Source of the DNA: JAWKWH01 sp963669285
GTDB taxonomy: Bacteria; Pseudomonadota; Alphaproteobacteria; Rhizobiales; Rhizobiaceae
Direction of reading: 5' to 3'
Assembly: GCA_963669285.2 (NCBI GenBank)
Contig: CAXXSI010000022.1
Coordinates: forward strand, 1-64,000
Length of the DNA: 64,000 bases
Shown: positions 43,793 to 52,973 of the stretch, one piece after another
Position numbering within the stretch: position 1 is the stretch's first letter
Layout of the letters: each line of letters opens with the position of its first letter
Program-made: the position numbers and the translations under genes
Notes under the pieces: generated by a model
What the model saw: the letters and a program-made list of their open reading frames with translations, nothing else
Told to the model about the DNA's origin: nothing
Databases searched by the model: none

Positions 43793-44077
43793 TCAGACCG
43801 ATTTGCTCCAGGGATGCACCTTCGGTGCCGCTTCCGGATGAGAGCGAATGAAATGATGCAGGACATGCAGTAATTCGCGCACATGATCGGTATCGCGGCG
43901 GCTTTGCGCCTTGCGGATATCGTCGACGATCATCGTGAAAATCGCCTCCATTCCCCGGTCTTCATGGGCGAGATATTGGGCATATGCGATTGCGACCATC
44001 TCGGGCATGTTCTCGTGTTCGGCGATTGCGAGAACTTCTTCCTCTGTGAGATCACAGAATGCCAAGCAGTCTTCCAT
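43793..44077 (-). CDS. Conserved hypothetical helical protein
   Basis: 94 residues from ATG 44077 (MEDCLAFCDLTEEEVLAIAE), or 100 from 44095. All-helical, acidic at the start. I have seen similar short proteins in rhizobia without known function. A perfect 20-bp palindrome (44076-44095) overlaps the start codon, suggesting an operator or hairpin there. Confidence 0.65.
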   Translation of the reverse strand: MEDCLAFCDLTEEEVLAIAEHENMPEMVAIAYAQYLAHEDRGMEAIFTMIVDDIRKAQSRRDTDHVRELLHVLHHFIRSHPEAAPKVHPWSKSV

Positions 44078-44158
44078 GCTGATCATGATCAGCATTAAAC
44101 ACCGTCGTCAGGCAGGGCGCAAATTTTTGTCAGACGCGCTGAACCTCGTTTGACAGTT

Positions 44159-44458
44159 TCAACCACATAGCAGGCAGCGCAAGTTACGGCGCAAATATCC
44201 AAGGCGGGTTCTGCCGCCATGTTCGGCGATCAGCTGGTTGAGATCGAGCTGTTGTCGCTTGCCGCAGCGGGTGCATTTGAACTCCAGCGTGAGATTTCCT
44301 GTCGCTATCTCGCGCAGGGTCAATTCATCATCATATGCGGATGCTTCAATTCTCAGCATGAATCGGTCCGGTGTGTCACGCGGTTGCGACGATACCATCT
44401 GGAGTGCGCGGGTAAACCATATCCGTCTTTCGTATCCCGGCTGATCAAGTCGGACCAT
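44159..44458 (-). CDS. Zinc-ribbon hypothetical protein
   Basis: Up to 99 residues; a shorter start is ATG 44359 (MLRIEASAYDDELTLREIA). KCTRCGKRQQLDL and RNLRCLLCG form a C-x2-C plus C-x2-C metal site. The protein could be a small DNA- or RNA-binding factor. Function unknown. Confidence 0.6.
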   Translation of the reverse strand: MVRLDQPGYERRIWFTRALQMVSSQPRDTPDRFMLRIEASAYDDELTLREIATGNLTLEFKCTRCGKRQQLDLNQLIAEHGGRTRLGYLRRNLRCLLCG

Positions 44459-44570
44459 TCGGATGCTCAGCGGTCTTATCCCCGATCGCAGACGAATTTG
44501 CGCAACTGGACATGATCCAAAATGTCACTAGCTTCGTTGGTGTTGACTATCTCATTATTGGAGAGACGAT

Positions 44571-45269
44571 ATGGCAAAGCCGTTGGCATTGATCGTTGGA
44601 GTTGGAGATGGGCTGTCAGCCTCTCTCGCCAGACTTTTATTCGAAAACGGATACCGTCTGGCACTTTCCGCCCGAAACATCGACAAACTTGCTGATCTTG
44701 GCCATCAAACCGAAGCATCCATCCACAGCTGCGATGCCTCCGACGCAGAACAGGTACGTTCCTTGTTTGAGCAGATCGACGGCTCTATTCGCGTGGTCGT
44801 CTACAATCCCTCCGCGCGCCAAAGAGGTCCCATCGTCGAGCTCGATCCCATGGCCGTGCAAAAAGCGGTCAATGTCACAGCATTCGGTGCTTTTCTTGTT
44901 GGCCAGCAGGCTGCGAAAAGAATGCTGGATCAGCAACCGGTTGACGGCGTCAGAGGTTCCATTCTCTTCACCGGGGCGTCCGCCGGGGTCAAAGGATTTC
45001 CGATGTCGGCGCCGTTCGCAATGGGCAAATTCGCCCAGCGCGGACTTGCCCAGTCGATGGCGCGTGAACTGCATCCCAAGGGAGTTCACGTTGCATGGAT
45101 AAACATAGACGGGGCTATTCGAAATCCCGGCAGAACGGAGCCTGCTGAGCAACCGGACTCCATGCTGGATCCCGACGCCATTGCGCGCACCTACCTGTCG
45201 GTTATTCAGCAAGACCGTTCAGCCTGGTCAAACGAGATCGCGGTCCGGCCATGGGTCGAGCGCTTTTAG
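44571..45269 (+). CDS. Short-chain dehydrogenase-like protein lacking catalytic Tyr
   Basis: 232 residues, start behind GGAGAGAC. The nucleotide-binding start is LIVGVGDGLSASLARLLF and the NNAG-like strand is VVYNPSARQRG. The usual Y-x3-K is FAMGKFAQ preceded by SAPF, so tyrosine is replaced by phenylalanine. It may be inactive or use another group. Precedes a second, complete SDR by 108 bp. Confidence 0.85.
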   Translation: MAKPLALIVGVGDGLSASLARLLFENGYRLALSARNIDKLADLGHQTEASIHSCDASDAEQVRSLFEQIDGSIRVVVYNPSARQRGPIVELDPMAVQKAVNVTAFGAFLVGQQAAKRMLDQQPVDGVRGSILFTGASAGVKGFPMSAPFAMGKFAQRGLAQSMARELHPKGVHVAWINIDGAIRNPGRTEPAEQPDSMLDPDAIARTYLSVIQQDRSAWSNEIAVRPWVERF

Positions 45270-45377
45270 CCGGATGAATGACGGCCGGATGCCGACATAG
45301 CCTGACCGGAAACGGGGAGCGCGGAACGGAAATTGACGGGACGAAACAACAAGACGGTTGCATTGAAAGGAACTCAC

Positions 45378-46052
45378 GTGAGCGACAACACTATGCTGAT
45401 TACCGGGGCATCCAGCGGTATTGGTGCGGCAACTGCAAAAGCGGCGGCGGCTAATGGTTGGAAGGTCGTTCTCGCCGCAAGGTCCGCGGACAAACTCGCC
45501 ACACTGGTGTCATCAATCGGCGAAACCAAGGCGATCGCGGTCAACTGCGATGTCACCCGCGAAGAGGATGTCAAATCCTGTATCGAAGCTGCGGCGTCGT
45601 TCGGATCGCTGAAAGCGGTGTTTGCCAATGCCGGTCTGGGCGCTACATCGTCCGGCTCCGAAAGCGGCGACACCGACAACTGGCGGCAAATGATCGACGT
45701 GAACATATGGGGGCTCTGCCTGACCGTGCGATACAGCCTGCCCGAACTGCGAAAGCATGCCGGTCATCTGCTGATTACCGGAAGCAGCGCCGGCCGTTCA
45801 ATTGTCAAGGGATCGGTATACGGCGCGACCAAATGGTTCGTCCACGGATACGGACAAAACCTGGCGATGGAGATGGCGGAATGGGGCGGCCGGTGCACTG
45901 TCATCGCTCCGGGAATGGTCGACACACCGTTTTTCGATACACCCAAACCGGGTGCACTCACCGCCGAAGATGTGGCCGAGGCAGTCATGTATGCGGTTCA
46001 GCAGCCGCATCGCGTCGGTATCAGGGAAATTCTGATGACGCCGAACGGTTAG
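45378..46052 (+). CDS. Short-chain dehydrogenase/reductase
   Basis: 224 residues from GTG 45378 (AAAGGAA upstream). TGASSGIGAATAKAAAANGW is the cofactor loop, NAGLG the stabilising strand, and GSSAGRSIVKGSVYGATKWF provides S, Y and K of the active site. Substrate unknown. No frameshift, in contrast to many neighbours. Confidence 0.9.
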   Translation: MSDNTMLITGASSGIGAATAKAAAANGWKVVLAARSADKLATLVSSIGETKAIAVNCDVTREEDVKSCIEAAASFGSLKAVFANAGLGATSSGSESGDTDNWRQMIDVNIWGLCLTVRYSLPELRKHAGHLLITGSSAGRSIVKGSVYGATKWFVHGYGQNLAMEMAEWGGRCTVIAPGMVDTPFFDTPKPGALTAEDVAEAVMYAVQQPHRVGIREILMTPNG

Positions 46053-46089
46053 TCAACATTCGGATGCTCGACCGTTCTTTCAATACCGG

Positions 46090-46103
46090 CCCCCCCCCCC
46101 CCC
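46090..46103 (+). repeat. Run of 14 C
   Basis: A single-base tract between two genes, 38 bp past the SDR stop. It is not within a coding region or an obvious promoter. Likely unstable in replication and in sequencing. Confidence 0.9.
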
Positions 46104-46218
46104 GCGCTACCCGGATGTTGCGAAGGGCCGGTCTTGAATGCCAAACGAATCCGGACGAACGAATGTCTTGATTAGCGCCCGATCGCGCATTGCTACGCCC
46201 AGAGCACGCCTCTGGGAT

Positions 46219-46734
46219 TCACCGGTAAAGCGGGTGCGGCGTCGGTCCGAAAATCGGCGGGTGCCTTCGCTCGCCTGGCCAGAACAGCGGCGGTACGCCT
46301 GCCTGCGGTGGCCGGTATATCGGGGGCGGACGTCGGCGGTGTGGCGGCCGGTAAATCGGCGGACGCCGAATAATGGGCGGGCGCCGATATCTCCTTGGCC
46401 AGCGATATATCGGCGGTGTACGGAAGATCGGTGGTCGTCGATAAATCGGCGGCGGGATAATAACCGTTGGCGGGCGGTGGTACCCGGCTATCCGGATGTA
46501 TCGGCCATGGGCGAAGCCTCGCCGGCCTGCAAATCTCACCCGGCACCACCGGTTGCAATAGTACACCCAAACATGTGCGCGAGCCGGGATTGTCAGAATT
46601 CTCGGACAGCGAACGCTCGCGCAGGTGCGCATGTTCACCGCCCCTGTCGTCCATCCGTCTGCGGCTTTGGCGGACGTCGTCATCATCAATCCGCCCACGA
46701 CGCTCAGGCCAAGCAATACCATACGTAGAATCAA
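46219..46734 (-). CDS. Secreted SH3-domain protein with proline-rich repeats
   Basis: 171 residues. Signal peptide (VLLGLSVVGGLMMTTSAKA), then a bacterial SH3 domain (GAVNMRTCASVRCPRILTIP; WCRVRFAGRRGFAHGRYIRI) with four cysteines. The C-terminal half is a low-complexity series of PPIYRRPPIFRTPPIYR type. It is likely to lie in the periplasm or on the envelope. Similar SH3-Pro proteins are common in rhizobia. Confidence 0.85.
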   Translation of the reverse strand: MILRMVLLGLSVVGGLMMTTSAKAADGWTTGAVNMRTCASVRCPRILTIPARAHVWVYYCNRWCRVRFAGRRGFAHGRYIRIAGYHRPPTVIIPPPIYRRPPIFRTPPIYRWPRRYRRPPIIRRPPIYRPPHRRRPPPIYRPPQAGVPPLFWPGERRHPPIFGPTPHPLYR

Positions 46735-46796
46735 TGTTCGCTCCCCTGGCTAGACAGCTCTGATTTTCAACATGCCGATATGAGCGCTTGCTTTCA

Positions 46797-46810
46797 TTGA
46801 CGGCCATCAA
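46797..46810. promoter_or_regulatory. Fnr-type box
   Basis: TTGACGGCCATCAA between the SH3 gene and the 2TM gene, 63 bp from the former's start and 128 bp from the latter's. Confidence 0.6.
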
Positions 46811-46861
46811 AGACCAAGCGTTGACGCACGCAATCGAGTGACAGCGATCTGCGGGCTTTCA

Positions 46862-46875
46862 TTGATCTTTGTCAT
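46862..46875. promoter_or_regulatory. Second Fnr-type box (one mismatch)
   Basis: TTGATCTTTGTCAT, 63 bp before ATG 46938; same form as the prs box. Confidence 0.45.
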
Positions 46876-46937
46876 TCCCGACACTGGCTGTTGTCAGTAG
46901 GATTTCCTGCATTGATATCGATGCTCTGGAGGATTCC

Positions 46938-47231
46938 ATGATGCGCGAGACAGAGGACTACGAAAAGGCCAGAAGGCGCGCAAAGGCCAAATACAAGTTC
47001 TTCGTTCATGCCGCGGTCTATGCGGCGGTTATGGTGCTGCTTGTGGTCATCAACATGCTCACCTTGCCAGGGACCATCTGGTTCATCTGGCCACTGATCG
47101 GGTGGGGGCTTGCTGTTGTGCTGCATGGAGCGCGGGTCTTCCTGTTAGCCGACAGAGACACGATCGTCGACGCGCTGACTGAACACGAGTTGAAACATTT
47201 GGGCGCCGACAAGAACGATGAGGGCATGTAA
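46938..47231 (+). CDS. 2TM-domain membrane protein
   Basis: 97 residues, ATG 46938 behind GGAGG. Charged start (YEKARRRAKAKYKFFVHAAV), two helices (AVYAAVMVLLVVINML; IWFIWPLIGWGLAVVLHG), then an acidic tail. Matches the PF13239 2TM family, sometimes fused to sensor kinases. Two Fnr-type boxes are upstream. Confidence 0.85.
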   Translation: MMRETEDYEKARRRAKAKYKFFVHAAVYAAVMVLLVVINMLTLPGTIWFIWPLIGWGLAVVLHGARVFLLADRDTIVDALTEHELKHLGADKNDEGM

Positions 47232-47248
47232 CGAAAGGTCATGGCGCA

Positions 47249-48500
47249 ATGACAGAGCGCGAGTTTGACATCGTGCTGTGGGGGGCAACCGGGGCCACGG
47301 GCCGTCGCGCCGCGCACCATCTGGCCAGACGTTGTGGGGAACGCCGCCTGCGGCTGGCCATTGGTGGTCGAGACCGGAAAAAACTGGAAGCCGTGCGCGA
47401 AGACCTGCCCAATGCGGACGGCCCGATTGCGTTGTTGGTGGGCGACAGCCATGACACCGCGTTTTTGGCAGCAATGACCGCCAGAACGAAGGTGGTCGTG
47501 TCGACTGTCGGTCCATTTGCACTTTATGGCAGCGAACTGGTCGCCGCCTGTGTGGAGAACGGCACTCATTACTGCGATTTGACGGCCGAGCCGCAATGGA
47601 TGCGCGCGATGATTGACGCACATGAAGAAAAGGCGCGCGAAACCGGCGCTCGGATTGTGCACTCTTGCGGGCACGACTCGATCCCGTCCGATCTCGGCGT
47701 GCAGTTCCTGCAAGACGCAGCGCTGGAACGCCATGGCAAGCCATGCAAGCGCGTCACCACCCGTGTGACGCGGATGAAGGGCGGCTTCAGTGGTGGCACA
47801 GCCGCGAGTTTCCTCAATGCCATGCGGCTACGCGAAACTGATCCGGATTTCGACAAACTGTCACAAGAGCCCTATGCGCTTTGCCCCGAAGGCGAACGGC
47901 AGGGCCCGGACGGACCGGACCGCATGATGCCGCTCGAGGTGACGTGGGATCGTGATCTGCAAGCCTGGACCAAGCCCTTTTTCATGGGACCGATGAATTC
48001 CAAGGTCGTGCGACGCAGCAATGCGATTATGGGTTATCCTTATGGTCGCGACTTCAGGTATCAGGAGACCGCTTTGACCCGGGGCGGGATCGGCGGCTGG
48101 TGGGCGGCGATGCGATATGCGCTCTTCGGTCGACTGTTGCTGACCGCCATGGCGATCCCGGCGACGCGCGGCCTACTTCAACGTCACGTGCTGCCCAAAT
48201 CCGGTGAGGGGCCGAGCAAGGAAGTCCGGGAATCTGGCTCCTATGAGTTGGTGCTGGTGGGGAGAATTGCCCGATGGCACCATCCTGAAGGCACGCATCA
48301 CCGGGCAAGGCGATCCAGGCGTGCGATCGACGACGCTAATGCTGACGGAAGCGGCCCTCTGTCTGGTTGGAGACGCCGGCAGTATACCGGTCGGCGGTGG
48401 CTTCTGGACCCCGGCAGCCGCGATGGGAAAGCGCTTGCGAGACCGGATCACCGCGCATGCCGCGCTGACCTTCGAGCTTATTGACGACATGCAAGCCTGA
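47249..48500 (+). pseudogene. Saccharopine-dehydrogenase-like oxidoreductase, frameshifted near 3' end
   Basis: Begins FDIVLWGATGATGRRAAHHL (cofactor loop) with VVSTVGPFALYGSELVAACV and HSCGHDSIPSDLGVQFLQ, typical of trans-acting enoyl-reductase relatives. After about 330 residues the frame shifts near 48265 to GELPDGTILKARITGQGDPG and GFWTPAAAMGKRLRDRITAH, ending at 48500. A single indel separates a complete enzyme. A lipid-related role is known for relatives, not shown here. Confidence 0.8.
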
Positions 48501-48561
48501 TGGGGCCGCGTGCCTCACTTCGAAACTGATGGAAATAGAGGTCAGATATGGTATTCTGACA

Positions 48562-48919
48562 TCACGTCCTGATGCTTCCGCATTGCTTGACGAACCCGGT
48601 CAGGGTGGCCTCGTCGATCGGTTTGCCTGGAACGATGCGGATGTGTTTGCTGGGCTTTCCTGATCCTTTTCAGCATGCCGTCTGGATCGGACAGTTCCGT
48701 GCTTTTCAAGAAGCCGAAGTTCGCGTGTGTTTTCGATCCGAACAGATAGATCACCGGAACCCCGTGCTCGTTGAGGAAGATCGGAGCGCCGTACTGCATT
48801 TCTTCCGTCGCGCCGGGCAGGGTAGCGTGAATGAAGCTCCGTAGTTGTTCCATGAGGGGCGCGACTTCGGCGCTACAGGTGCTGATGTAGTCGTCGACGG
48901 TATCGTATTTGTGGGCCAT
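48562..48919 (-). pseudogene. DUF1801 protein, frameshifted near 3' end
   Basis: ATG 48919. KYDTVDDYISTCSAEVAPLM and TEEMQYGAPIFLNEHGVPVI are the family fold; after GMLK the next frame supplies GSGKPSKHIRIVPGKPID and ends at 48562. A run of four A at about 48670 is the slip point. Function unknown; relatives are small iron- or heme-chaperone-like folds. Confidence 0.75.
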
Positions 48920-48927
48920 GGCGCTCC

Positions 48928-49464
48928 TCATGTCGCGGTTTTCGTTCGCATCGCCTCTGGCGCGCGGGATTTGAGCTCATTTGCCAGCGCAAGCACAGGG
49001 GCGATGCTGTCTTTGTCCATATAGTCGAACCCGTTGAGCTCTTCATCGCTTGCCACGGGATCGGGATTTTTCCACGCTGCGATGATCAGCATCGCCCGAT
49101 CGTACCACGATAGCTCTGCGGGTATCTGCCGCCCGCGCAACGCGACATGCTTCGCATTGGCGATGAAATCGGCTGGCAGGCTATCGCCCACCCATGCGTC
49201 GAGCTTCGGGCCGGGAGGTGCGCCAGAGACCGTGACCATGACGACCGGTTTGCCCTCAAGCCTTGCGAGGTTTCTCTGCACCCAATCGGTAATCAGGAGC
49301 TTGTAGTAGATTACCGGGGTTGCGAGGATGAGAAAGTCATACGCATCCGGATCGACGTCTTCTCTGCGAACATTGAAGACGGGCAATCCCGACGCCGCCG
49401 CGATCCAATCGGCGTATTCTGCCGTGCTGCCGTATTTTGTCGCGTAAAGAACGGCACCTTTCAT
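48928..49464 (-). CDS. Flavodoxin-domain protein
   Basis: 178 residues from ATG 49464. GAVLYATKYGSTAEYADWIA carries the FMN phosphate loop (T-x-Y-G-S-T), and FLILATPVIYYKLL and MVTVSGAPPGPKL follow. It resembles the HemG-type flavodoxin family, but that enzyme's activity is not proven by these motifs. Probable operon with the DUF1801 gene, 8 bp apart. Confidence 0.85.
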   Translation of the reverse strand: MKGAVLYATKYGSTAEYADWIAAASGLPVFNVRREDVDPDAYDFLILATPVIYYKLLITDWVQRNLARLEGKPVVMVTVSGAPPGPKLDAWVGDSLPADFIANAKHVALRGRQIPAELSWYDRAMLIIAAWKNPDPVASDEELNGFDYMDKDSIAPVLALANELKSRAPEAMRTKTAT

Positions 49465-49677
49465 GGTCAGATCTCTCAACTCAGCGGACCAGTCGCGGTT
49501 CGAACTTGGTCGGTGATCTTATGCCGCGGGGCGTTCGGGAAATCCTTGAGGCACGTCAATGAGACCAGAGTTATCGCGTGTTAGCCATAATTTCGCGGTC
49601 GAAAACGCTTAACTGGCCAAGCCAGTCGGCCCCTGCGATTTCGGCTGACGTTTATTGGGTTTCTCGGGGAGATGTTC

Positions 49678-50590
49678 ATGGCTGTTAGCCAAACAGGTAT
49701 CGACGATTCATCCCATAGGGTCGAACAACAGATTGCGTCGGTTCGGGTTCTGAATTGCGGGCGCGCAGAGCAGCACAAGGAACACCGCTACGGCAGCAGG
49801 ATGCCGCAGCTTTTGTGGGTTTTGTTCGGACGAAGCTGGGTACCTTTGCCCTTGCAATGCTTCCTGATCGACCACCGCGACGGATTGGTTTTGTTCGATA
49901 CAGGGATCGATCCGGCGATCATGACCGACAAGGGCTATATCAAACAGGCAATCGGGCGCTTTTTGCTGCCGCGGATTTTTCGATTTCATGTGACCGAGAC
50001 CGATCGCATCGATCACGTTCTGACCGACGCAGGTATCGTTGCCGGCGATATTCAAAAAGCGGTCATCTCTCACCTGCATTTCGATCACGTTGGCGGGATC
50101 GCCCAAATCCCGCAGGCCGACCTGCTGGTGAGCGCCGAAGAGTGGGCGATCCTGTCGGAACCGCGCCCGGAATATGAGTGGATATTGCGCGAACATATCG
50201 AAATCCCCGCCGCGAAATGGCGGCGGATAACGTTCGAGCCGACCGACGACCCGCTCTTTGAAGAATTTGAAGGCATCCACGATGTTGCCGGTGACGGTTC
50301 GATGATCCTGTTGCCCACACCGGGACATACGGCGGGCTCCATGTCCATGTTGATCCGCCAAGACGGGTGGGATCCGATCCTCCTTGTGGGAGACCTCACC
50401 TACGAGACGGACTTTGCTCGAGCAGGATATCGTCCCGGGCACAGGTGACACGGAGGCGCTTCTCGCCTCATTCGCCAAGGTCCGTCGGCTGAAGGAGCGT
50501 CTGCCGCGACTTGCAATTGCCGCAGCGCACGATTTTGCCGCGGAAGAAGCGGTGTCGCGGGCCACAGGCCACAGTTCACAAAAGCAATAG
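49678..50590 (+). pseudogene. Lactonase-like metallo-beta-lactamase, frameshifted near 3' end
   Basis: ATG 49678 (an earlier ATG-like start lies at 49672). FLIDHRDGLVLFDTGIDPA, then AVISHLHFDHVGGIAQI with the H-x-H-x-D-H metal site, and LLPTPGHTAGSMSMLIR with the next histidine. Near 50415 the frame moves to LLEQDIVPGTGDTEALLAS and AIAAAHDFAAEEAVS. Similar to N-acyl-homoserine lactonases of the AttM/AiiA group, so quorum quenching is possible but unproven. The next gene follows 10 bp later. Confidence 0.75.
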
Positions 50591-50600
50591 GAATAACGCA

Positions 50601-52154
50601 ATGATCAAAGCGGAACGCGACCAATGGGACGCCATCGTCATCGGCTCGGGCATGGGAGGAATGACGGCAGCCGCTGCGCTGTCCAAAACAGGGCACAAGG
50701 TACTGCTTTTAGAGCAGTACAAGACACTGGGCGGCCTTACGCACAGCTTCTCCCGTGAAGGTTTCTCTTGGGACGTTGGAATCCACTATCTCGGCTGCGT
50801 GGCTCCCGACGACCGGGAACGCGGAATGATCGACTGGCTGACCCAGACGCCGATGGATTTCGAGCCGATGGGTTCCATCTATGACAATCTGCATCTTGCT
50901 GACGCTCCAACGCTTGCTCTGTCGCGCCCGTTTGAGGCGCAGGAACGCGATCTGAAAGACCGCTTTCCCGACGAGGCAGAGGCGATCGAGGCGTGGATTG
51001 CCGCGCTCCGGGAGGGCCGCGAAGTGATGTACACGCTGGCGTCCACCCGAGCGACGCCTGAAATTGTCGGCGACATGATCGATTGGTGGAACCACCGGGC
51101 CATCGACAAATGGTGCAGGCGGACGACGCAGGAAGTTGTCGACAGCATCACGCAGAACCCAGACCTTGCCGCGGCCTTGACTGCGCAATGGGGGGATCAC
51201 GGCGGCCGCCCCCACAAAGCGAGCTTTGCCGTGCACGCTCTGATCTGCGGCTCTTATCTGGAAAGCGGCGCATGGTATCCGGTGGGTGGCGGCAGTGCAT
51301 TTGCCGAACATCTGATACCGACGATCACCGAAGCGGGTGGCGAGGCGCGCGCCGGTGTGAAGGTTGAGACGCTTCTGGTCGAGAATGACAAAGTCGTCGG
51401 GGTGCGCACATCTAACGGTGAAGATATCCATTCGGACGTGATCATATCCAATATCGGTGCGCGCGAAACGCTCAACAATTTGCTGCCAGCAGGTTTCGGT
51501 CCCGAAGACTGGATCAGCGAAATACAAGCGCTGCCAGCATCCATTGCTCATTTCAGCCTGTTCCTGGGTTTCGAGGGCGACGTGGAAGAAGCCGGAGCCA
51601 CACGGTCAAACCATTGGTTCTATCCGACGGGCAAGGTCGATGCGGTGTGGGCGGAAGCACCAGAGGGCAGTCCTCCCGGCTTCTTCGTCTCGTTTGCGTC
51701 CCTGAAGGATCCAAGCCACGATCCGGGCCCCAAGCAGAAATATGCAGGCGAAATGGTGGTCTGGACCGATTGGAGCAGTGTTGCCCGATGGGCAGACCTT
51801 CCCTCAGGCGCGCGGGGAGCTGAGTACAAAGCGTTCAAAAAGCAGGTTGAGGACAAGATGTTCGCGTTGTTCAAATCAAACTTCCCCGAACTGGCCGAAC
51901 TGGTGGTGTTTCGTGAACTTTCGACGCCGTTGGCCACGGCTGCGATCACCGGACACCACGAGGGCCGCTTCTATGGGCTGGATGGGACGCCGGAGCGGGT
52001 ACTGAGCGATGCGCTGAGGGCCAAGACCCCGATCAAGGGGCTCTATCTTTCCGGACAGGACGTGGTCAGCCAGGGTATTCAAGGTGCGCTCTGGGGCGGG
52101 ATCCTTTGTGCCGCAAGCATCGATCCGAAGGTCTTCAAGCAACTCCGCGGTTGA
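50601..52154 (+). CDS. CrtI/retinol-saturase-like FAD oxidoreductase
   Basis: 517 residues from ATG 50601. DAIVIGSGMGGMTAAAALSK is the FAD-binding loop, LGGLTHSFSREGFSWDVG follows as in phytoene desaturases and retinol saturases, and the C-terminus (GLYLSGQDVVSQGIQGALWG) is the second FAD contact. Substrate unknown. Downstream of the lactonase-like gene and probably co-transcribed. Confidence 0.9.
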   Translation: MIKAERDQWDAIVIGSGMGGMTAAAALSKTGHKVLLLEQYKTLGGLTHSFSREGFSWDVGIHYLGCVAPDDRERGMIDWLTQTPMDFEPMGSIYDNLHLADAPTLALSRPFEAQERDLKDRFPDEAEAIEAWIAALREGREVMYTLASTRATPEIVGDMIDWWNHRAIDKWCRRTTQEVVDSITQNPDLAAALTAQWGDHGGRPHKASFAVHALICGSYLESGAWYPVGGGSAFAEHLIPTITEAGGEARAGVKVETLLVENDKVVGVRTSNGEDIHSDVIISNIGARETLNNLLPAGFGPEDWISEIQALPASIAHFSLFLGFEGDVEEAGATRSNHWFYPTGKVDAVWAEAPEGSPPGFFVSFASLKDPSHDPGPKQKYAGEMVVWTDWSSVARWADLPSGARGAEYKAFKKQVEDKMFALFKSNFPELAELVVFRELSTPLATAAITGHHEGRFYGLDGTPERVLSDALRAKTPIKGLYLSGQDVVSQGIQGALWGGILCAASIDPKVFKQLRG

Positions 52155-52210
52155 GATTGATTTCCTCTGTGGCGTCCGGACGTCGGATCTTTCCATGAAT
52201 GGTATGTTCC

Positions 52211-52345
52211 ATGCACTGGGTCTTGCTATCGATAGGGATCGCCATTGAGATTTTCGCGACCGCATCGCTCAAACTATCGGACGGCTTCACCAAGCTGGAC
52301 TCACGCTGATCTGCTTTGGACTGGCGCCTTACGTGATGTCGCTTG
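52211..52345 (+). pseudogene. Small multidrug-resistance (SMR) transporter remnant
   Basis: ATG 52211 gives MHWVLLSIGIAIEIFATASL and LKLSDGFTKL, the first helix of EmrE-type pumps with the essential glutamate (E13). A shift then gives LTLICFGLAPYVMS, helix two. The remaining two helices are missing; primase-like sequence starts just after. Probably cut by an old insertion. Confidence 0.65.
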
Positions 52346-52375
52346 TGTCCGTCGTCAGAGTTTTTCGGAGAGAGT

Positions 52376-52787
52376 TGGCATCTTCAAATGGGTCGTTGAT
52401 GGAGCGCTTGCTTTCCTCAATTTCAATGGCCTCACTCCGCCGCTGGAGATCCATGAAGCGACGGAAGACTATCGCCGGCAGGAGGACCCGATCGGCACTT
52501 TCATCGATGATGCCTGTTTGGTGACAGGCGATCCCGGCGACACCGAGAAACCGTTTGATCTGTTCACCGCCTATGAACGCTTTGCGATTAAAACCGGTGC
52601 TATCAAGGTCAAGGAGAGCACCTTCTACAGCCGTCTTCCCGATGTGACCCGACGGACCTATCGATCGGCAGATGGCAAACATTGTCGCATTGACAAATCG
52701 CGAACCAACTCAGGTGTCGTCCATTGCGGTATTAAAATCCGCGAAACGTGGCTGGCAGGTGCGCGCGACGCGGGTGGTTCCAGGTAG
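52376..52787 (+). pseudogene. P4-type primase C-terminal remnant
   Basis: Reads HEATEDYRRQEDPIGTFIDD, then FDLFTAYERFAIKTGAIKVK and STFYSRLPDVTRRTYRSADG, the end part of phage/plasmid primase-helicases. No ATPase motifs remain. With the SMR fragment it marks a relic insertion outside the intact element. Confidence 0.6.
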
Positions 52788-52973
52788 GATTAAATAGGCG
52801 GAAGTGCAGGACCGAAACACCGCGCCCTGATCGGATTGTTACTTCAGACGCAAGATCGACCGGCTGCAGACGGCAGATCGGCGGACTTTCGAGCTTTATG
52901 ATAATTCTACCGATGCTCAGTTTGCGACACTGATCTCGTACCACCTTTGGTTAGATTTGGTCATTTGATGGTT

